Shown: piece by piece, positions 17,651 through 26,946 of the stretch
Layout: every line of letters starts with the position of its first letter
Numbering within the stretch: the stretch's first letter is position 1
Source: Nitrospira sp.
Lineage (GTDB): Bacteria; Nitrospirota; Nitrospiria; Nitrospirales; Nitrospiraceae
Length of the DNA: 64,000 bases
Reading direction: 5' to 3'
NCBI GenBank assembly: GCA_035968315.1
Contig: JAVYIN010000002.1
Span: forward strand, 62,001 to 126,000
Program-made: the position numbers and the translations under genes
The notes under the pieces: generated by a model
Databases searched by the model: none
The model's input: only the letters and a program-made list of their open reading frames with translations
What the model was told of the DNA's origin: nothing

Positions 17651-19177
17651 CTATCGCAACAGCGCCATCACGCTCACGCAGACGAGCAGATTGTTCGTGG
17701 CATGCGCGATCATACCGGGCAGCACACTGCCCGTCCGTTCGTAGATCCAAGCCCAGAGCAGTCCGCTCCAGAAGACGCTGAGAAAACCGATCACCCCATA
17801 CCCATGTGCGAGCGCAAATATCCCCGCGCTGATCATCGCCGCGGGCAGCGGCCTCAATCGCCTGCGGAGAATCGCATACAGCAGGCCCCGAAAGGCGAGT
17901 TCTTCAAAGATCGGGGCAAAGACCACATACTCCAGCAAGCTGATCGTCAACACCGACCCGGAGGCCCACACAAGATCGGGATCGAACCACTCTGTCCAGT
18001 GATTCGTCATGTGCAGCGACTCGGCCACGCGGCCCATCACCCATTCGCCCCACAATCCCGCCGCCACGACGGCCAGCACGATCCCCGCAAGCCGGCCGGC
18101 CTGCGTCCAGTGAATCTGCAACCCGAATCCGTTCCGGAAGTTCAATCCCGCCGGCTTCAACAAGTAGGCATAGGCCATCGCCAGAAGCGGAAGGTTGGCC
18201 GCCGGAATGGCCAGGGCACGCAATGAGGCATTTTCGATCGGCGCGAAGGAGAGAAAGACCAGCGTCACGACGGCCCCCAGCGCCCCGCCCCTCAGCAGCA
18301 CCGCACTGCCGATCCCGCCCGGCCAGGGCGGCGGCACACCCGGTTGATGCAATCGCAAGATGTCCGTCCGTTGCCCTTTCAACCGCACAATCCCGAACAA
18401 CAGCACCGAGCCAAGCACCAAGCAGGACAGCTCCACTACGGTCAATACCTGCGCCCGCTGCTCGACCAGCGCCCCGCGCGCCTGAATCTGTCCCGCCACC
18501 GTGGCGCCCAATGCCCCGTCGCCGGCTCGCGCGGCCAGCGCGGCGGCCAGATGGCTGTAGAACCACCCGGCGGGCACGGCTTCGGCCAGCTCGGCCTGCA
18601 GGGCCAGTTCGTCCTCCTGTGAGAGCGGCCTGTCGCCATAGGCGGATTCAATGAATCGGGCATAGAGAGGAAGCGGTTCGGCATCGGCCTTCCAGGCCTG
18701 CGCGGCGGTGACGGCCTCTCCGCGATACCCGGATTCGCCTTGCAGAATCGCCAGCCGTAACTGCGCCTGCGGCGTGCCGGTCGTCGCCACCAGTTCCCGA
18801 TACCACTGGATGGCTTGATCCCGTTCGGCCTGAGGACTGCCGGACGTCCAGGAAGCCACCCATTGTTGCCACCTTGGCGCCCGTTCCAAACCATCCTGCG
18901 CCTCCATCGTCCGGCTGACCATCAGATCGAGGGCCTGATCGGGGTCGTCAAAACGGTCGAGCTTGGGGCTATGCGAGGAAAACCAGAGAATGGCCCCGAG
19001 CGTGGCCAGCAGCACCAGCGCGGAGAGGATGCTCACGAAGGGGGAAAATTGCGGGCGAGCGGACCCCTCACACGGTGAAGGAGACACCGTTTCGACCGCT
19101 TCGCCGGCGCGCAGCGGCTGATCATTCGGTTGCGGCTCACATTCCATGGGTTCGACTATACCATTGAGCCCGGCCAC
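17651..19177 (-). CDS. CPBP family intramembrane protease
   Basis: About 508 residues from a GTG at 19177 (an ATG at 19147 is an alternative; neither has a strong ribosome site). One membrane helix near residue 50 is followed by a soluble helical, TPR-like region of about 180 residues. The rest is a multi-helix membrane domain carrying the CPBP/Abi signature: EELAFRGLLYAILRRRL (EExxxR), then FALAHGYG, then IAHATNN. These Glu and His residues form the metalloprotease site of Rce1-like enzymes. Members cleave membrane proteins or prenylated peptides, or act in immunity to bacteriocins; the substrate is unknown. The stop codon is 3 bp from the palindromic repeat element. Confidence 0.85.
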   Translation of the reverse strand: MAGLNGIVEPMECEPQPNDQPLRAGEAVETVSPSPCEGSARPQFSPFVSILSALVLLATLGAILWFSSHSPKLDRFDDPDQALDLMVSRTMEAQDGLERAPRWQQWVASWTSGSPQAERDQAIQWYRELVATTGTPQAQLRLAILQGESGYRGEAVTAAQAWKADAEPLPLYARFIESAYGDRPLSQEDELALQAELAEAVPAGWFYSHLAAALAARAGDGALGATVAGQIQARGALVEQRAQVLTVVELSCLVLGSVLLFGIVRLKGQRTDILRLHQPGVPPPWPGGIGSAVLLRGGALGAVVTLVFLSFAPIENASLRALAIPAANLPLLAMAYAYLLKPAGLNFRNGFGLQIHWTQAGRLAGIVLAVVAAGLWGEWVMGRVAESLHMTNHWTEWFDPDLVWASGSVLTISLLEYVVFAPIFEELAFRGLLYAILRRRLRPLPAAMISAGIFALAHGYGVIGFLSVFWSGLLWAWIYERTGSVLPGMIAHATNNLLVCVSVMALLR

Positions 19178-19474
19178 GACCTACCCCCCAAACTGGGTAG
19201 GAGCCCCACTGGCGCCTCGAATATCACATGGCCTATCCGCCCGGAGTTGGCTATACTGTCACGCCGTAACCCGCTGACTTCTCTGATCAATGACCGATTG
19301 AGGCGCACTGATGCCCCTGCAAGGAAACACCCCTGGGAACGATATCCGGGCACACCTGCGCCATCTGGTTCCCTCCGCGAATTGTATGCCTATCGCGCTG
19401 CCGGGAACGGGCTCAGCCAGCATAGCCGCCACGCGAATCTATCGCCGCCCCATGCCACAGGAGGAACGCAGACC

Positions 19475-20068
19475 ATGAACCGTCCGCTCTTAGTTGTGTT
19501 AGGAGCCATCACCGTTGCGTTCATGAGCGTCATCTTCTTTTGGGTCTTCAAGCTGACGATGGCCGACTCCAAGAAGTCCGACATGGTCGCCCCGGAGAAG
19601 GTCGCATCATTCATGCATGCGCTGCTGGAGGCCAATCGCGCCAACTACACGGACAATGTCGTGGTCAAGCTGCAGAAGGAAGGGATCGAGGCGCACGAAC
19701 ATTGGAAGGACGAACGCGGCGTGCCCCTCCCAGCGCAATATCTGATGGAGTCCGGCCGGCTCGTCGCCCTCAAGGATTTGAAGTTTACATTCCGGCTCGC
19801 CAGCTTGACCCCTATTTATGTGTGGAATGGGGCCAACAGCGATCTGGAACGGCTCGGACTCGCCGCGGTCGAGAAACAACCCGATCATCCCCATTATGGG
19901 TTTCTCACCAAAGACGGAACCCGCTACTTCCAGGCGATCTACGCCGACCGCGCCACATCCCAGGCCTGTGTCGACTGCCACAACAAACACCCCAATAGCC
20001 CCCGCCGCGATTTCAAGTTGAACGATGTCATGGGCGGAATCGTCATCACCTTCCCGGTCGGAGAATAG
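19475..20068 (+). CDS. Tll0287-like (DUF3365) c-type haem protein
   Basis: A 197-residue protein. The ATG at 19475 follows AGGAGGAACG at the right distance. An N-terminal membrane anchor (LLVVLGAITVAFMSVIFFWVF) leads to a periplasmic domain of the DUF3365/Tll0287 type. It contains a single haem-binding CVDCHNKHP motif (CxxCH) near the C-terminus and the conserved GFLTKDGTRYFQAIYADRAT stretch before it. Members are single-haem redox or sensor-like proteins. The amidohydrolase gene starts 4 bp after the stop codon, so the two form an operon, although no functional link is obvious. Confidence 0.85.
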   Translation: MNRPLLVVLGAITVAFMSVIFFWVFKLTMADSKKSDMVAPEKVASFMHALLEANRANYTDNVVVKLQKEGIEAHEHWKDERGVPLPAQYLMESGRLVALKDLKFTFRLASLTPIYVWNGANSDLERLGLAAVEKQPDHPHYGFLTKDGTRYFQAIYADRATSQACVDCHNKHPNSPRRDFKLNDVMGGIVITFPVGE

Positions 20069-20072
20069 ACTC

Positions 20073-21281
20073 ATGGCGCTCGCACTCCAGCACGTCCGCC
20101 TCATCGATGGCACCGGCCATGTCTACGAACAGGCCACCGTCCTCATTCGCGGGGCCAAGATCGCCGCCGCCGGCCTCAGCCGCACCATCACGATCCCCCG
20201 CGGCGTGACCAAGATCAACGGCCGGGGGCTCACCGTGATTCCTGGTCTGATGGACTGCCATGTCCACCTCTGCCTGGGCGCGGAACCGGACGTCGTCGCG
20301 GCGGTCGAAACCGACGCCCCTTCGCTCACCCTGCTCAAGTCGGTCCTCCACGCCAGACAGACGATCGAAGCCGGCTTTACCACGATTCGCGATGTCGGCT
20401 CGCGTGACCACTCCATTTTCGTCCTCAAGCAGGCGATCGACGCAGGCATCTTGCCGGGCCCGCGCATTGTCGGCGCCGGCCTCGCGATCTGCATGGTCGG
20501 CGGCCATGCGCGCTTTATCGGCCGGGAAGTGGCGGGGCCCGACGAGGTCCGCCGCGCCGTCGACGCGCAACTGGCCGCCGGCGCCGAGGTGATCAAAGTC
20601 ATCGCATCCGGCGGCGTCCTGACACCCGGCACCTCGCCGGACCAGGCCCAGATGACGGTGGAGGAACTCACCGCGGCGGTCGAAACCGCCCGGCGCGCCA
20701 AAAAGAAAGTCGCGGCCCACGCCCACGGGGCCTCTGGGATGAAAAACGCCATTCGCGCCGGCGTCCACTCCATCGAACACGCCACGCTGCTCGACGATGA
20801 AGCCGGCGAATTGATGAAGCAGCACGGCGTCTACATGGTGCCGACGCTCTCCGCCCTCTCCACCACGGCGGCAGGACGCCCGGGTTGCGGCATTCCTGTC
20901 AGCGCGCTCGACAAAGCCAAGGCGATGACCAAGCGCCACCAAGCCAGCTTCAAGAAGGCCCATCAGAGCGGACTCTTCATCGCCATGGGGACCGACGCCG
21001 GCACCCCCTTCAACTATCACGGCGATAATGCGCAGGAGCTCGAACGGATGGTGGCCTTCGGCATGAGCCCGATGGACGCCATCCTCGCGTCAACGGCAGC
21101 CGCCGCCCGGCTCATCGGCATTCACGAGACCGTGGGCACACTAACGAAAGGAAAACAGGCCGATCTGGTGATTCTCAACGGCAACCCGCTGAAACGGATC
21201 GACGTGCTTCGAGACCGCAGTAAGATCATGGGCGTGATGCAGGCGGGGAAATTTGTGGCGGGACCGCTGGCGAAGACGTGA
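20073..21281 (+). CDS. Amidohydrolase family metallo-hydrolase
   Basis: A 402-residue cytoplasmic enzyme of the amidohydrolase superfamily. The metal ligands are readable: DCHVHLC (HxH), the Lys in EVIKVIASGG, His in AAHAHG, His in SIEHATLL, and Asp in GTDAGTP. The overall order resembles the prolidase-like/imidazolonepropionase-like group that hydrolyses Xaa-Pro or related amide bonds. The exact substrate is unknown. The ATG at 20073 is chosen because GGAGA precedes it and the longer frame runs into the haem-protein gene. The TGA stop lies in the first unit of the heptamer array that follows. Confidence 0.85.
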   Translation: MALALQHVRLIDGTGHVYEQATVLIRGAKIAAAGLSRTITIPRGVTKINGRGLTVIPGLMDCHVHLCLGAEPDVVAAVETDAPSLTLLKSVLHARQTIEAGFTTIRDVGSRDHSIFVLKQAIDAGILPGPRIVGAGLAICMVGGHARFIGREVAGPDEVRRAVDAQLAAGAEVIKVIASGGVLTPGTSPDQAQMTVEELTAAVETARRAKKKVAAHAHGASGMKNAIRAGVHSIEHATLLDDEAGELMKQHGVYMVPTLSALSTTAAGRPGCGIPVSALDKAKAMTKRHQASFKKAHQSGLFIAMGTDAGTPFNYHGDNAQELERMVAFGMSPMDAILASTAAAARLIGIHETVGTLTKGKQADLVILNGNPLKRIDVLRDRSKIMGVMQAGKFVAGPLAKT

Positions 21282-21373
21282 AACGTAAAACGTGAAAAGT
21301 GAAACGATCTTGGAGTCAGCCCTCTTACGTTTTACCTTTCACATTTCACCTTTCACGATTACCGTTTACCGTC
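21276..21373. repeat. Two-part heptamer array between convergent genes
   Basis: First half: ACGTGAA, ACGTAAA, ACGTGAA, AAGTGAA (21276-21303). Second half, after about 20 bp: seven units of the T-Y-A-C-N-T-T type from TTACGTT (21325) to TACCGTC (21373). The halves are complementary. The array contains the TGA of the amidohydrolase gene at one end and the TAA of the J-domain gene at the other, and may act as a bidirectional terminator. Confidence 0.85.
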
Positions 21374-22004
21374 TCTCATAGAACAATTCCAGCGCCGACG
21401 CGTAGCCGTGGATGCGGCCTTTGCGGAAACTCTCTTCGAGGGCGCCTCGCACGGACCGGAACCCGCCTTCGTCGTGCTTCTTCACGACGCCTTGCGACAC
21501 CATCATCTCGGCGGCCACTTCGACCAATCGGCCTTTGCGCGCCTCCATCTCCTCGGTGAGAAAGTCGTCCATCACCTCTGCGCCCCGCTCGGCCACGAGA
21601 TCCTCTCTAAATGAATCATAGCCCTGATCCGCCACCGTCCGTTCGCGCAAGAGCGCCAATTCCGCCTTCACCCGTGCGACGTCCTTCACCAGCACCGCAA
21701 AGAGCTCCTTCCGTCCCTCATCGAACAGTTTCTGCTCCATCTCATGAAGGATGACGAAGGGGTCCACCACGTCCGCGCGCGGCTCGTCCCCCCAGTAGAG
21801 CCGGTCATAGCTGCGGCGCTTCTCGGCATCGCCCACGATCTCGTAGGCGGCGTTGATCTCGCGGATCTTCGCTTCCGCATCTTTGCTGTCGGGGTTCCGG
21901 TCCGGGTGATGCTGAAAGACCAGCTTCCGGTAGGCTTTTTTGATGTCATCGTCGGAGGCCTCCCGCGAGACCCCGAGCACTCGATAATAATCCATGCGCG
22001 CCAT
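21366..22004 (-). CDS. J-domain (DnaJ-like) co-chaperone
   Basis: A 212-residue protein with an N-terminal J domain: [20 protein letters not shown], the essential HPD tripeptide in [10 protein letters not shown], and the closing [15 protein letters not shown]. The remaining 140 residues are helical and charged, with no Gly/Phe region, zinc fingers or DnaJ C-terminal domain. It is therefore a type III J protein, expected to bring a particular client to a DnaK partner. The client is unknown. Its stop codon lies inside a heptamer repeat array. Confidence 0.88.
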   Translation of the reverse strand: MARMDYYRVLGVSREASDDDIKKAYRKLVFQHHPDRNPDSKDAEAKIREINAAYEIVGDAEKRRSYDRLYWGDEPRADVVDPFVILHEMEQKLFDEGRKELFAVLVKDVARVKAELALLRERTVADQGYDSFREDLVAERGAEVMDDFLTEEMEARKGRLVEVAAEMMVSQGVVKKHDEGGFRSVRGALEESFRKGRIHGYASALELFYERR

Positions 22005-22124
22005 GCGGGAAACTATACCACGGGGCTTCTCGCCGCTTCACCTTGCGGCGGCAGGCTCACGGCATCTCTGAATAGCCCGCCAACGGCCTCTTGACCTCAC
22101 CATTGACCTGGTTATCTTAAAACC

Positions 22125-22760
22125 ATGACTGAACACACCCATCCCAAACCCCTGACCCACGACGAAAAGAAGGCGGCCGATGCGGCATTCGCCGGACGCC
22201 CGTTCAATCCTTCGTGGTCGGACTCCGCCCGAGTGATCTACGAGGGCATCGTCACCGCCTTGCCGAAGACAGAGTTGGCGCTTCCCTCGACTGCGGCGGC
22301 TGACACTGATCCTGTAACGGACGTGCTTGCAGACCGGGAAGATACTGCGGAGGCCTCCAGCGCAGGACCGGGCGTTCCAACGATCAAAGACCGTCAGCAG
22401 GCGATTCTGTCAGGGATATTGATCGACGTCACGCCGACCGCCCAACAGCTCGGGCTCACGTTTCCCGTGACGATCACCAAACCGTTGTGGGAGCTGGGCA
22501 TCGTGACCACGGACTCGTTACCCGAGGAAGAACAGGCAAGACGCTTGCGCGATGTCTTGATGGCCTTCCGATTGAGATTGGCCAGCCTCGCGACGATTTC
22601 TCCGTTGATCGATTTCCCGGCGATCCTTGCCATGCCGCCAAGCACCATACCGCAAGCCGTTCCGCTCTTTGCGATCATCCAGCCTGACGCCGCGAACCAG
22701 GCCAACGTGACGCTGTTGCTGCCGAACGAAGTCTCTCTCTCCATCACTCCGACGAATTAA
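22125..22760 (+). CDS. Hypothetical protein, DUF6573-like C-terminal part
   Basis: A 211-residue soluble protein. The first 85 residues are polar and probably disordered. The C-terminal half holds GILIDVTPTAQQLGLTFPV, then KPLWELGIV and RRLRDVLMAFRLRLA. This resembles my recollection of DUF6573 proteins (ID-V-x-x-A...G-x-x-x-P-V-x-x-T...W). There is no catalytic motif. It converges on the nucleotidyltransferase gene with a 4-bp overlap of coding ends. Function is unknown. Confidence 0.7.
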   Translation: MTEHTHPKPLTHDEKKAADAAFAGRPFNPSWSDSARVIYEGIVTALPKTELALPSTAAADTDPVTDVLADREDTAEASSAGPGVPTIKDRQQAILSGILIDVTPTAQQLGLTFPVTITKPLWELGIVTTDSLPEEEQARRLRDVLMAFRLRLASLATISPLIDFPAILAMPPSTIPQAVPLFAIIQPDAANQANVTLLLPNEVSLSITPTN

Positions 22761-25423
22761 GCCGCACCGCCGGCGGGCCGGCGGAGAAGCCGGTGCACCA
22801 GCGCCCGCTCATCGGCTTCGGTTTTCACTGCCCCGTCGAGGTGCGCATCGCGCAACTGTGCCAGCACCTTGCTGTAGATCGGCCCTGGCTTTACACCCAT
22901 CGCGCGCAGATCCGCTCCCGTGAGCCGCGGCTTCGCGTGCTGCCAGGTCGTGAGGTACGCAGCCACCTGCCGTTTGACCGGCTCGGATTGGCTCTGCGCC
23001 ATCATCGCCACCAACGCTTCGTCCGGCATCCCTTCCAGCAATCGAACGGCCGCCGAGGGTGGAAGCGGCGGCCGTTTCGCCAGTTGCCGGAACACCCGAT
23101 GGGCCCCGCCGCGAAACACCTTCAGCGTGGCCGCTTCCCGTTCGCTGAACGGAAACCGTTTGAGCCACTCCGTCACGCCGCGATCCGGCAGCACGGCGGC
23201 AAGCACCATCATATAGACCAGCCAGCCCTCCATCGTGCGATCGAGATAGAGCAACCGATACCAATCCAACGCCTCCGCCGCCGCGAGCAGCATGCGCTCC
23301 AGACGCGCCGTCCAGGCCAGCTTCGGGTGAATGAACCGGAGCAGATCGAGTTCCGCCAATCGCTTGAGGCCGGTCTTCGGCTCCCGCTCGGAACAGAGCG
23401 CCTTCAGTTCTTCCAGCAGGCGATGCCCGGACAGCCGATGGAACAGCTCCATCTTGACCGCCGCCTTGATCAAGGCCAGCGTGTCTTTGCCCAAGTGGAA
23501 CCCGAAGCGCGTCTCAAAGCGAATCGCACGGAACACCCGGGTCGGATCTTCGACAAAACTCAGACTGTGCAGGACACGAATGGATTTGTCCTTCAGGTCG
23601 CGCTGCCCTCCGTAGAAATCGAGCACGTCCCCGAATCCCCGCCCGTTCAGCCGCACCGCCAGGGCATTGATCGTGAAATCCCGGCGATACAGATCTTTCT
23701 TGATCGAACTCTGCTCGACGGTCGGCAGCGCGGTCGGAAATTCATAGTACTCGGTGCGCGCCGTCGCCACATCCAGCTTGACGCCGTCCGGCAGCACGAC
23801 GACCGCCGTCCCAAACCGCTCGTGCGCCTTGACCCGCCCCCCGTGCTCCGCGGCCAATTTGCGCGCGAATGCAATGCCGTCACCTTCCACCACCAAGTCG
23901 AGATCCAGATTGTCGAGCCCGAGCAGGAGATCGCGCACAAATCCCCCGACCACATAGAGAGACACCTCCAACCGGTCGGCAAGCAGACCCGCCTCCTTCA
24001 GCAACGTGAAGAGCGGCGGAGGCAGTTTTTCCCGAATCTGCTGGCTGAGATTGCGCCGATGCATGGGCCGGGTCGTCTCGGCAGGCTCGCTGAGCTTGGG
24101 ACGCACCCGCAGCGTCCGCGAGACATCGTCATGCCAGGTCCTGAGCAAATCCGTGCGGGTGATCACCCCGGCCACGCGGGGCCCGTCGAGAATCGGCACA
24201 AAACGCTGATTCCGCTCGAGCATCGCCTGTTCGATCTCGTGAAACGAGGTCTCGGGGCTTGCCGCATAGTGATCGGTGTGCATGATCTCCTGCGCCATCA
24301 GCGAACCCAGCCGATGGAACAGCGCCTTCTGGATCTGCTCCCGGCTCACCAGGCCAACATAGCGATCCTTCCCGTCCAGAACCGGAAGCACGTTGACCCC
24401 GTAGTGCGTCATCTGCTGCTCGGTGTCTTTGACCGTCGTCTCTGCGGCCACCGTCTTCACCGGCTTGGTCATGACATCTTTGGCCAGGAGCGTGGGCCGA
24501 TAGCGCTGCGTGAGCAACTGCACCACCCGCTCCTTCACCTGCGCCAGCGTCTGACCTTTGACCATCGCGGCCGCCGCGACCGCGTGTCCGCCGCCGCCGA
24601 ATTCCTTCGCGATACCCCCGACATCGATGTCGGGCGTGCGGCTGCGGCCGATGACTTCGATATGCTCCTCGGTCATGACCGCCACGATCACCGCATCCAC
24701 CCCCTCCAACTCCGCCAGCTTGTGAACCGCCTCGGCGGCTTCCGCTTGGCACCGATCGACCGTGCTGGTGGCCACCAGGACTTTCCGGCCTTCGAGATAA
24801 TGGACCTCACTATGCTCGAGGAGATCGTTGAGCAAGGCCACCACGTCCGGGTCGAGCGGCCGCTGCAAGGTCTGCGACACAAGATTGAGATCGGCTCCAG
24901 CCTTGAGAAGAAATGCCGCGGCTTCGAGATCTCGCGGCGTCGTGGATCCAAACGTGAAGGAGCCCGTTTCTTCATAGAGGCCCAATGCCAAGACTGTCGC
25001 GTCCAATACCGTCAGCGGCACCGCCGCCGCGCGCACCCGTTCAATCAGGAGGGTCGTCGTGGCCCCGACTGCCTCAAGCACCGTGGTCACCGGCCTCCCG
25101 CCTGACGGCGTCTCAGGCGATGCCGCGCTTGCACCATGATGATCGAACACCAGCACCTCGACCTGTGGATTTTCCCAGCAGGACTTGAACGGACCGATCC
25201 GATCAGGCTCGTGCGTATCCACCAGGATCAGCCGCCGGACTTGGGCGAGATCGATATCTTTCAGTTTGGTGAGATTCAGGTCGTGCGTACTGAGAAAGGC
25301 ATGCACGGATTCTTGCGACCCGCCAGACAACACCAGCCGCGCCTCGGGATACAGCTTGCGCACCGCCACCATCGAGGCCAGGCCGTCGAAATCCGCGTTA
25401 CGGTGGGTCGTCACGACTTCCAT
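22757..25423 (-). CDS. DHH phosphoesterase-CBS-poly(A) polymerase/tRNA nucleotidyltransferase fusion
   Basis: An 888-residue protein with three modules. Residues 1-300 are a DHH/DHHA1 phosphoesterase (HRNADFDGLAS, VDTHEPDR, VFDHHGAS, GGGGHAVAAAAM). Residues 315-430 are two CBS domains (DVMTKPVKTV; EIMHTDHYAA). From about 495 there is a class II nucleotidyltransferase head (VVGGFVRDLLLG then DLDLVVEGDG) with its RNA-binding body. This architecture matches the A-adding tRNA nucleotidyltransferases of Aquifex and relatives. Those finish the tRNA CCA end together with a separate CC-adding enzyme. No CC-adding enzyme is in this window. The DHH part may trim RNA or cleave small nucleotides; CBS may sense adenylates. 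No clear ribosome site precedes the ATG. Confidence 0.88.
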   Translation of the reverse strand: MEVVTTHRNADFDGLASMVAVRKLYPEARLVLSGGSQESVHAFLSTHDLNLTKLKDIDLAQVRRLILVDTHEPDRIGPFKSCWENPQVEVLVFDHHGASAASPETPSGGRPVTTVLEAVGATTTLLIERVRAAAVPLTVLDATVLALGLYEETGSFTFGSTTPRDLEAAAFLLKAGADLNLVSQTLQRPLDPDVVALLNDLLEHSEVHYLEGRKVLVATSTVDRCQAEAAEAVHKLAELEGVDAVIVAVMTEEHIEVIGRSRTPDIDVGGIAKEFGGGGHAVAAAAMVKGQTLAQVKERVVQLLTQRYRPTLLAKDVMTKPVKTVAAETTVKDTEQQMTHYGVNVLPVLDGKDRYVGLVSREQIQKALFHRLGSLMAQEIMHTDHYAASPETSFHEIEQAMLERNQRFVPILDGPRVAGVITRTDLLRTWHDDVSRTLRVRPKLSEPAETTRPMHRRNLSQQIREKLPPPLFTLLKEAGLLADRLEVSLYVVGGFVRDLLLGLDNLDLDLVVEGDGIAFARKLAAEHGGRVKAHERFGTAVVVLPDGVKLDVATARTEYYEFPTALPTVEQSSIKKDLYRRDFTINALAVRLNGRGFGDVLDFYGGQRDLKDKSIRVLHSLSFVEDPTRVFRAIRFETRFGFHLGKDTLALIKAAVKMELFHRLSGHRLLEELKALCSEREPKTGLKRLAELDLLRFIHPKLAWTARLERMLLAAAEALDWYRLLYLDRTMEGWLVYMMVLAAVLPDRGVTEWLKRFPFSEREAATLKVFRGGAHRVFRQLAKRPPLPPSAAVRLLEGMPDEALVAMMAQSQSEPVKRQVAAYLTTWQHAKPRLTGADLRAMGVKPGPIYSKVLAQLRDAHLDGAVKTEADERALVHRLLRRPAGGAA

Positions 25424-25514
25424 AGCGGCATTCTAGCAGGGTCGCTCCTATCGCGAAACGGCTGCCCCGCTTACCGCCCAGACAACGCCGCATGAACATG
25501 ACCGGCTCCCAACG

Positions 25515-25554
25515 GCATGAGGGGCTCACGACCGCCGTCGTGAGCCCCTCATGC
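25515..25554. terminator. Perfect 18-bp hairpin
   Basis: Arms GCATGAGGGGCTCACGAC and its exact complement flank a CGCC loop. It lies 19 bp beyond the stop of the small secreted protein gene (minus strand). There is no U-tract, so it may be a terminator or an mRNA-stabilising structure. Confidence 0.6.
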
Positions 25555-25572
25555 GATCATGGCAGCAGGAAT

Positions 25573-25899
25573 CTAGCGATGCCGCGCGCCCTGCCGATCA
25601 TGTTTCTCGCGGGCAATATGACGCGACGCCTGATTCTGCTCATGCGTGATCCTGGCACGCTCCCTATTCGTGACGACCCCGTCGGCCTTCGCACGATTCT
25701 CCATGCGATCAACCCGATTCTGCTCCCGGTCCAGCCGGTTGGCTTCCCGCTGATTCAATTGGCCGCTGGCAATTCCCTGATCGATCCGCCTTTCCTGATT
25801 GGCCTGTCGCTGATCAATTCCCGGCGTGTCCACTTGAGCAAACGCCGCCCCGCTCATGCCCAGCATCAACCCACACACCGCAAGCCACATCGTCTTCAT
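25573..25899 (-). CDS. Small secreted Arg/Gln/Asn-rich protein
   Basis: A 108-residue protein. The ATG at 25899 follows GGGAGGCAGCG and starts a clear signal peptide (MKTMWLAVCGLMLGMSGAAFAQ). The mature part is strongly helical and charged. It has a repeated pattern in IDQRQANQERRIDQGIASG and LNQREANRLDREQNRVDRM, then KADGVVTNRERARI. Similar short proteins are common in environmental proteobacteria and Nitrospira, but I know no function. No Cys or metal site is present. Confidence 0.8.
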   Translation of the reverse strand: MKTMWLAVCGLMLGMSGAAFAQVDTPGIDQRQANQERRIDQGIASGQLNQREANRLDREQNRVDRMENRAKADGVVTNRERARITHEQNQASRHIAREKHDRQGARHR

Positions 25900-26087
25900 C
25901 GCTGCCTCCCTGGAGTGAAAGATTGCATCTCCGTACCCTTCAACCAACGCGCGGCATACCAGTCCGTTGACAGCAGGCGAAACATGTTGAATAGCCTTAT
26001 CTATCAGGCCCATGGGTAGCTGTCTAGAGATTCGGAACAAGAAGAATTGTTTCGTGAAAGTGGGCCGGAGACTTCGAGGCTGCTGCG

Positions 26088-26933
26088 CTAACGATCACGG
26101 CCACCGTGGCCGCTCCGGTCAGGACGGCTGCCACGGTCGTCGCGCCCGCCGCCGCGATCGTCACGTCCTCCACGGTCCGAGCCCCCGCTTCGCTCCATCC
26201 GCTCACCACCGCCGGAGCCGCTTTGATCGCCTTCACGGAAGATCCGGTCAACCCGCTGGCCCTTGGAGACCTGGTCCTTGATGCTCTGCACATTCATCCG
26301 GCCCTGTTGGAGATCGGCCCCTCGTCGCTTGATTTCACGCGCAAGATCGGCCAGCTCCGTGGGGCGATAGCCCTGTCGCAGGCCTTCCGCCACCAGCGCC
26401 GCTCCGTCTTTCGATGGAATCTTCGCTTCTTTGAGAATGGCCAGGCTTTTGGCTCCGGAAGCCAGGGATTCCTGCGAGACCTTGCCTCCCGCTCCTTGCC
26501 CCGTTCGTGCCAATTCACGCACTTCCTCGGCTGTCGCCCCGCGGCTCAGCGCCTCAGCCAGCCCCTCAAGCGCCCGCTGACGATTAGCTGGCGAGGAATC
26601 CATCAAGCCTTTTGCCGATGCCTCTTGCAGAATCTCGTGAGCGGATTCAAGATGAGTCACCAGTTGCCGTACGACCCCATCAATACGCTTCGGCTCGACG
26701 CCTTTTGCCAATCCTTCTTTCACCTTGTTGGCCAACGGCTCCGTGGGCAAGCCCTTCTCACCAGCCTTGCTCACCTGCTCAACCAGGGCATTGACCTCTT
26801 CCTCCGAGTGGCCTTGCGCCACGCGCAACCGGGCGATCTCCTCCCGATCCTGATTTGAAAGAACATCAGCCTGTACAGGCGAACCGCCCAGGAGGCAGAG
26901 TGCCAAACTGACCAACCACACCCGTCTGTTCAT
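26088..26933 (-). CDS. Secreted helical protein with Gly/Arg/Asp-rich tail
   Basis: About 281 residues from the ATG at 26933, which opens a signal peptide (MNRRVWLVSLALCLLGGSPVQA). ATGs at 26945 and 26987 are alternatives. The first 200 mature residues are helical and contain repeat-like units around EGLAKGVEP, AEALSRGATAEE and AEGLRQGYRPTELADLA. These may form a helical solenoid. The last 45 residues are a disordered RGG/DRGG tail. The gene begins 13 bp after the stop of the CBM48 lipoprotein gene and is the last gene of the sigma-factor operon. Function is unknown. Confidence 0.75.
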   Translation of the reverse strand: MNRRVWLVSLALCLLGGSPVQADVLSNQDREEIARLRVAQGHSEEEVNALVEQVSKAGEKGLPTEPLANKVKEGLAKGVEPKRIDGVVRQLVTHLESAHEILQEASAKGLMDSSPANRQRALEGLAEALSRGATAEEVRELARTGQGAGGKVSQESLASGAKSLAILKEAKIPSKDGAALVAEGLRQGYRPTELADLAREIKRRGADLQQGRMNVQSIKDQVSKGQRVDRIFREGDQSGSGGGERMERSGGSDRGGRDDRGGGRDDRGSRPDRSGHGGRDR

Positions 26934-26946
26934 CGTCGTATGCATG

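Noticed and set aside
21276-21373. CRISPR array
   Set aside because: Unit length is 7 bp without spacers and there are no cas genes; this is tandem repetition.
22793-25105. 770-codon plus-strand open frame
   Set aside because: Antisense to the DHH-CBS-nucleotidyltransferase gene, with unnatural Arg/Gln/His-rich composition. The opposite strand has clear domains throughout.
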